Below are positions 3,212 through 5,758 of a DNA stretch of 5,758 nucleotides, piece after piece. This stretch comes from Acidobacteriota bacterium (GTDB lineage Bacteria > Acidobacteriota > UBA6911). Under the pieces are notes generated by a model. The model saw only the letters and a list, made by a program, of their open reading frames with translations. It did no database searches and was not told where the DNA came from. Positions within the stretch are counted from its first letter, which is position 1, and each line of letters starts with the position of its first letter. The position numbers and the translations under genes were made by a program. The DNA lies in the NCBI GenBank assembly GCA_031254095.1, contig JAIRVC010000049.1:1-5758 (forward strand), in the 5' to 3' direction.

Positions 3212-5758
3212 ATGAGTATGAGGTCGCCATTTTTTAACGAACGGATTGCCGCCCGCGTGAGAGCGGCTGCCGGGATTACGATGCTTCTCGTCTGCGTATT
3301 CGCCGTTATTCCTGCGGCGTCGGCCCAGACGCCGGATTTTACGGGCGATGATTCTTTGACGCCTTCAACGCATTCGCGCTACCACGAGTCATACCATAAC
3401 CCCGGTTCGGAACACGCAATCACGCCGCATCTCGGCGGCGAGGCGTCACTGGTTCTTCCGGATTTGGGACAGGTCGATTTTCGGGGCATAAACGCCCGTA
3501 CTCTGCTGACTGCGGGCATGGTCGTCTGCGTATTGGGACTTTTGTTCGGGCTTGTCATTTTCAGGCAGTTGAAAAATCTTCCCGTTCATAAATCGATGCG
3601 CGAGATTTCGGAACTTATTTACGAAACCTGTAAAACCTATCTGGTCACGCAGGGCAAGTTTATTCTCATTCTGGAAATCTTCATCGGCGCCATTGTGTTG
3701 ATTTACTACGGCGTGCTCCAGGATTTTGCCGCGGCGAAGGTCATCACCATTTTGATCTTCACTCTTATCGGCATCGGCGGAAGCTACTGCGTCGCGTGGT
3801 TCGGCATACGCATTAATACGTTTGCCAACTCGCGCACGGCTTTCGCCAGTCTGCAAGGCAAACCTTATCCGTGCTATGCCATACCGCTGAAAGCCGGAAT
3901 GAGCATAGGCATGGCGCTGATCAGCGTTGAGCTGTTCATAATGCTTTGCATACTCCTTTTTATTCCGGGAGATTACGCGGGCCCATGTTTCATCGGTTTC
4001 GCCATCGGTGAATCGCTCGGCGCGGCCGCGCTGCGCATCGCCGGCGGCATCTTTACCAAGATCGCCGACATCGGATCCGATCTCATGAAGATAGTATTCA
4101 AGATCAAGGAAGACGATGCCCGCAATCCCGGCGTGATCGCGGACTGCACCGGCGACAATGCCGGCGACTCGGTCGGCCCGACCGCCGACGGCTTTGAAAC
4201 TTACGGCGTTACAGGAGTCGCGCTGGTTACTTTTATTCTGCTGGCGGTTTTGCCGCAATACCAGGTGCCGCTGCTGGTCTGGATTTTCGTTATGCGCATT
4301 ATGATGATTATCGCCAGCGGCCTGTCATATTGGATTAACGAGGCGATCACAAAAGCCCGTTACAAAAACGCGGAAAAAATGAATTTTGAATCGCCCCTCA
4401 CCTTGCTGGTCTGGCTGACATCCATCGTTTCCGTGGCGATCACCTACGCTGTTTCCTACTTCCTGCTTAACGACCTCGGCGACGGGTCGCTGTGGTGGAA
4501 GCTGTCGACCATCATCACCTGCGGCACACTGGCCGGCGCGATTATCCCGGAACTGGTCAAGGTGTTTACCTCGACCGAATCCAAGCATGTGCGCGAGGTT
4601 GTGACTTCGGGACGCGAGGGAGGCGCTTCCCTAGGAATTCTTTCAGGATTCGTGGCGGGAAATTTCAGTGCCTACTGGCTGGGATTTGCGATAGCTGCCT
4701 TGATGGCAATAGCGTATGGAGTAAGCACGCTGGGCTTTGTCAGCCTTATGCTGGCGCCGGCGGTGTTTGCCTTCGGCCTTGTGGCTTTCGGTTTTCTGGG
4801 GATGGGGCCCGTTACAATCGCCGTCGATTCCTACGGCCCGGTTACGGACAACGCGCAGTCGGTGTTCGAGCTTTCGCTGATCGAGCAGATGCCGGATGCC
4901 AAAGAGCAGATCAAAAAAGAATACGGCTTTGACGTCAAATTTGAAAAAGCCAAGGAACTGCTGGAAGAAAACGACGGCGCGGGCAATACGTTCAAGGCTA
5001 CGGCCAAGCCTGTTTTAATCGGAACCGCCGTGGTCGGAGCGACGACGATGATTTTCTCGATCATCGTGCTTCTGACCAACGGCCTTCAGGCGGAATTCAT
5101 TCAGAACCTGTCGCTTTTACATCCGCCGTTTTTACTTGGCATGATTATGGGCGGCGCGGTGATTTACTGGTTCACCGGCGCGTCAACGCAGGCGGTAACG
5201 ACGGGCGCTTACCGCGCGGTTGAATTTATTAAGAACAACATCAAGCTCGAAGGGGTGGAAAAGGCGTCGGTGAGCGACAGTAAAAAGGTGGTTGCCATCT
5301 GTACGCGCTACGCGCAGAAAGGGATGTTCAATATATTCCTGACGATATTTTTCTCCACGCTGGCCTTTGCGTTTGTCGAGCCGTTTTTCTTCATAGGTTA
5401 TCTGATTTCCATCGCGCTTTTCGGGCTTTTCCAGGCCATCTTTATGGCGAACGCCGGAGCGGCCTGGGATAACGCCAAAAAGATCGTCGAAGTAGAGTTG
5501 AAAGAAAAAGGAACGCCGCTTCATGACGCGACGGTAATCGGCGACACGGTGGGCGATCCGTTCAAGGATACGTCTTCCGTTGCGATGAATCCGGTGATCA
5601 AGTTCACCACTCTGTTCGGCCTTCTGGCGGTTGAGCTGGCGGTAAGCATGACGTCTTCCAGCGTCGGACTCAAGATGGGCATTGCCGCGGCGTTTTTGAT
5701 CGCATCAATGGTTTTCGTTCTTCGTTCCTTTTACGGAATGCGCATCCGCCCCGGCGCG
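3212..5758 (+). CDS. hppA: Membrane-bound proton-translocating pyrophosphatase, divergent K+-independent type (3' end off window)
   Basis: The enzyme hydrolyses cytoplasmic PPi and pumps ions across the membrane. There are 849 codons without a stop and about 16-17 hydrophobic segments. Seen: GGIFTKIADIGSD (residues 278-290), EDDARNP (300-306), the PPi/Mg loop D311-x3-D315-N-x2-D319 followed by ADGFETY (325-331), YGPVTDNA (541-548), GNTFKA (591-596), NAGAAWDNAKK (747-757) and GDTVGDPFKDT (777-787). These are the family's substrate-binding motifs in the right order. Lys595 sits where a lysine marks K+-independent enzymes. Sequence around the motifs differs clearly from canonical forms (GPTADGFETYG, KDTSSVAMNP), resembling the divergent H+-PPase subfamily described from Chlorobium limicola and Cellulomonas fimi; H+ transport is therefore inferred. 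N-terminal oddities: a likely signal peptide (hydrophobic core about 21-33, cleavage after ASA, 36-38) and a His-rich segment (His54, 58, 62, 68, 73) before the first core helix at about 97-117. The protein already exceeds the roughly 700-residue norm. Family certain; subtype likely. Confidence 0.95.
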   Translation, partial: MSMRSPFFNERIAARVRAAAGITMLLVCVFAVIPAASAQTPDFTGDDSLTPSTHSRYHESYHNPGSEHAITPHLGGEASLVLPDLGQVDFRGINARTLLTAGMVVCVLGLLFGLVIFRQLKNLPVHKSMREISELIYETCKTYLVTQGKFILILEIFIGAIVLIYYGVLQDFAAAKVITILIFTLIGIGGSYCVAWFGIRINTFANSRTAFASLQGKPYPCYAIPLKAGMSIGMALISVELFIMLCILLFIPGDYAGPCFIGFAIGESLGAAALRIAGGIFTKIADIGSDLMKIVFKIKEDDARNPGVIADCTGDNAGDSVGPTADGFETYGVTGVALVTFILLAVLPQYQVPLLVWIFVMRIMMIIASGLSYWINEAITKARYKNAEKMNFESPLTLLVWLTSIVSVAITYAVSYFLLNDLGDGSLWWKLSTIITCGTLAGAIIPELVKVFTSTESKHVREVVTSGREGGASLGILSGFVAGNFSAYWLGFAIAALMAIAYGVSTLGFVSLMLAPAVFAFGLVAFGFLGMGPVTIAVDSYGPVTDNAQSVFELSLIEQMPDAKEQIKKEYGFDVKFEKAKELLEENDGAGNTFKATAKPVLIGTAVVGATTMIFSIIVLLTNGLQAEFIQNLSLLHPPFLLGMIMGGAVIYWFTGASTQAVTTGAYRAVEFIKNNIKLEGVEKASVSDSKKVVAICTRYAQKGMFNIFLTIFFSTLAFAFVEPFFFIGYLISIALFGLFQAIFMANAGAAWDNAKKIVEVELKEKGTPLHDATVIGDTVGDPFKDTSSVAMNPVIKFTTLFGLLAVELAVSMTSSSVGLKMGIAAAFLIASMVFVLRSFYGMRIRPGA

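Noticed and set aside
3446..4258. Long minus-strand open frame of 270 codons antisense to the pyrophosphatase
   Set aside because: Its translation is highly polar with no recognisable motif, and it lies entirely opposite conserved pyrophosphatase motifs; it is a by-product of the codon use of the real gene.
4492..4932. Plus-strand open frame in another frame of the pyrophosphatase gene
   Set aside because: It overlaps conserved transmembrane and YGPVTDNA coding sequence; the product looks compositionally random (Arg/Gly/Cys-rich) and has no family match.

Overview
This window comes from a moderately GC-rich bacterial chromosome. It holds five protein-coding genes, two of which run off the window edges. 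There is no rRNA, tRNA, CRISPR array, transposase or phage gene. The gene set is a chromosomal housekeeping mix: a translation-associated ABC-F ATPase, a 7-deazaguanine biosynthesis enzyme, a DUF4416 protein, a small uncharacterised protein and a divergent membrane pyrophosphatase. DUF4416, the divergent pyrophosphatase and the small conserved-looking protein together suggest a little-studied, probably uncultured anaerobic or deep-branching lineage. The Sec-type signal peptide and Shine-Dalgarno sites are ordinary bacterial features. I cannot name a phylum.

Layout. Positions 1-1222 (minus strand) carry the N-terminal two thirds of an ABC-F protein that is truncated by the left edge. An AT-rich divergent intergenic region (1223-1324) follows; it contains a short palindrome and an array of GGTCAGT heptads. 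On the plus strand, a 110-residue all-helical protein of unknown function (1325-1657) lies 19 bp upstream of queC (1677-2375), so the two are probably co-transcribed. The 3' end of queC is a perfect palindrome that includes most of its stop codon. Downstream are more GGTCAGT-like heptads, a second identical palindrome and further heptads. A DUF4416 gene (2491-3078) comes next. After a 133-bp gap with a consensus -10 box, a long membrane-bound pyrophosphatase gene (3212 to the right edge) begins with a signal peptide and reaches the window end without a stop codon.

How the genes relate. QueC makes preQ0, the queuosine precursor used in tRNA modification, and ABC-F proteins act on the ribosome, so the left half leans loosely towards translation. 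The pyrophosphatase uses PPi released by biosynthesis to energise the membrane and appears to have its own promoter. I see no evidence that the five genes form one functional system. The most notable points are the divergent pyrophosphatase (lysine at the K+-independence position, signal peptide, His-rich extension, loop insertion) and the repeat cluster that appears to have reshaped the end of queC and the start region of the next gene.
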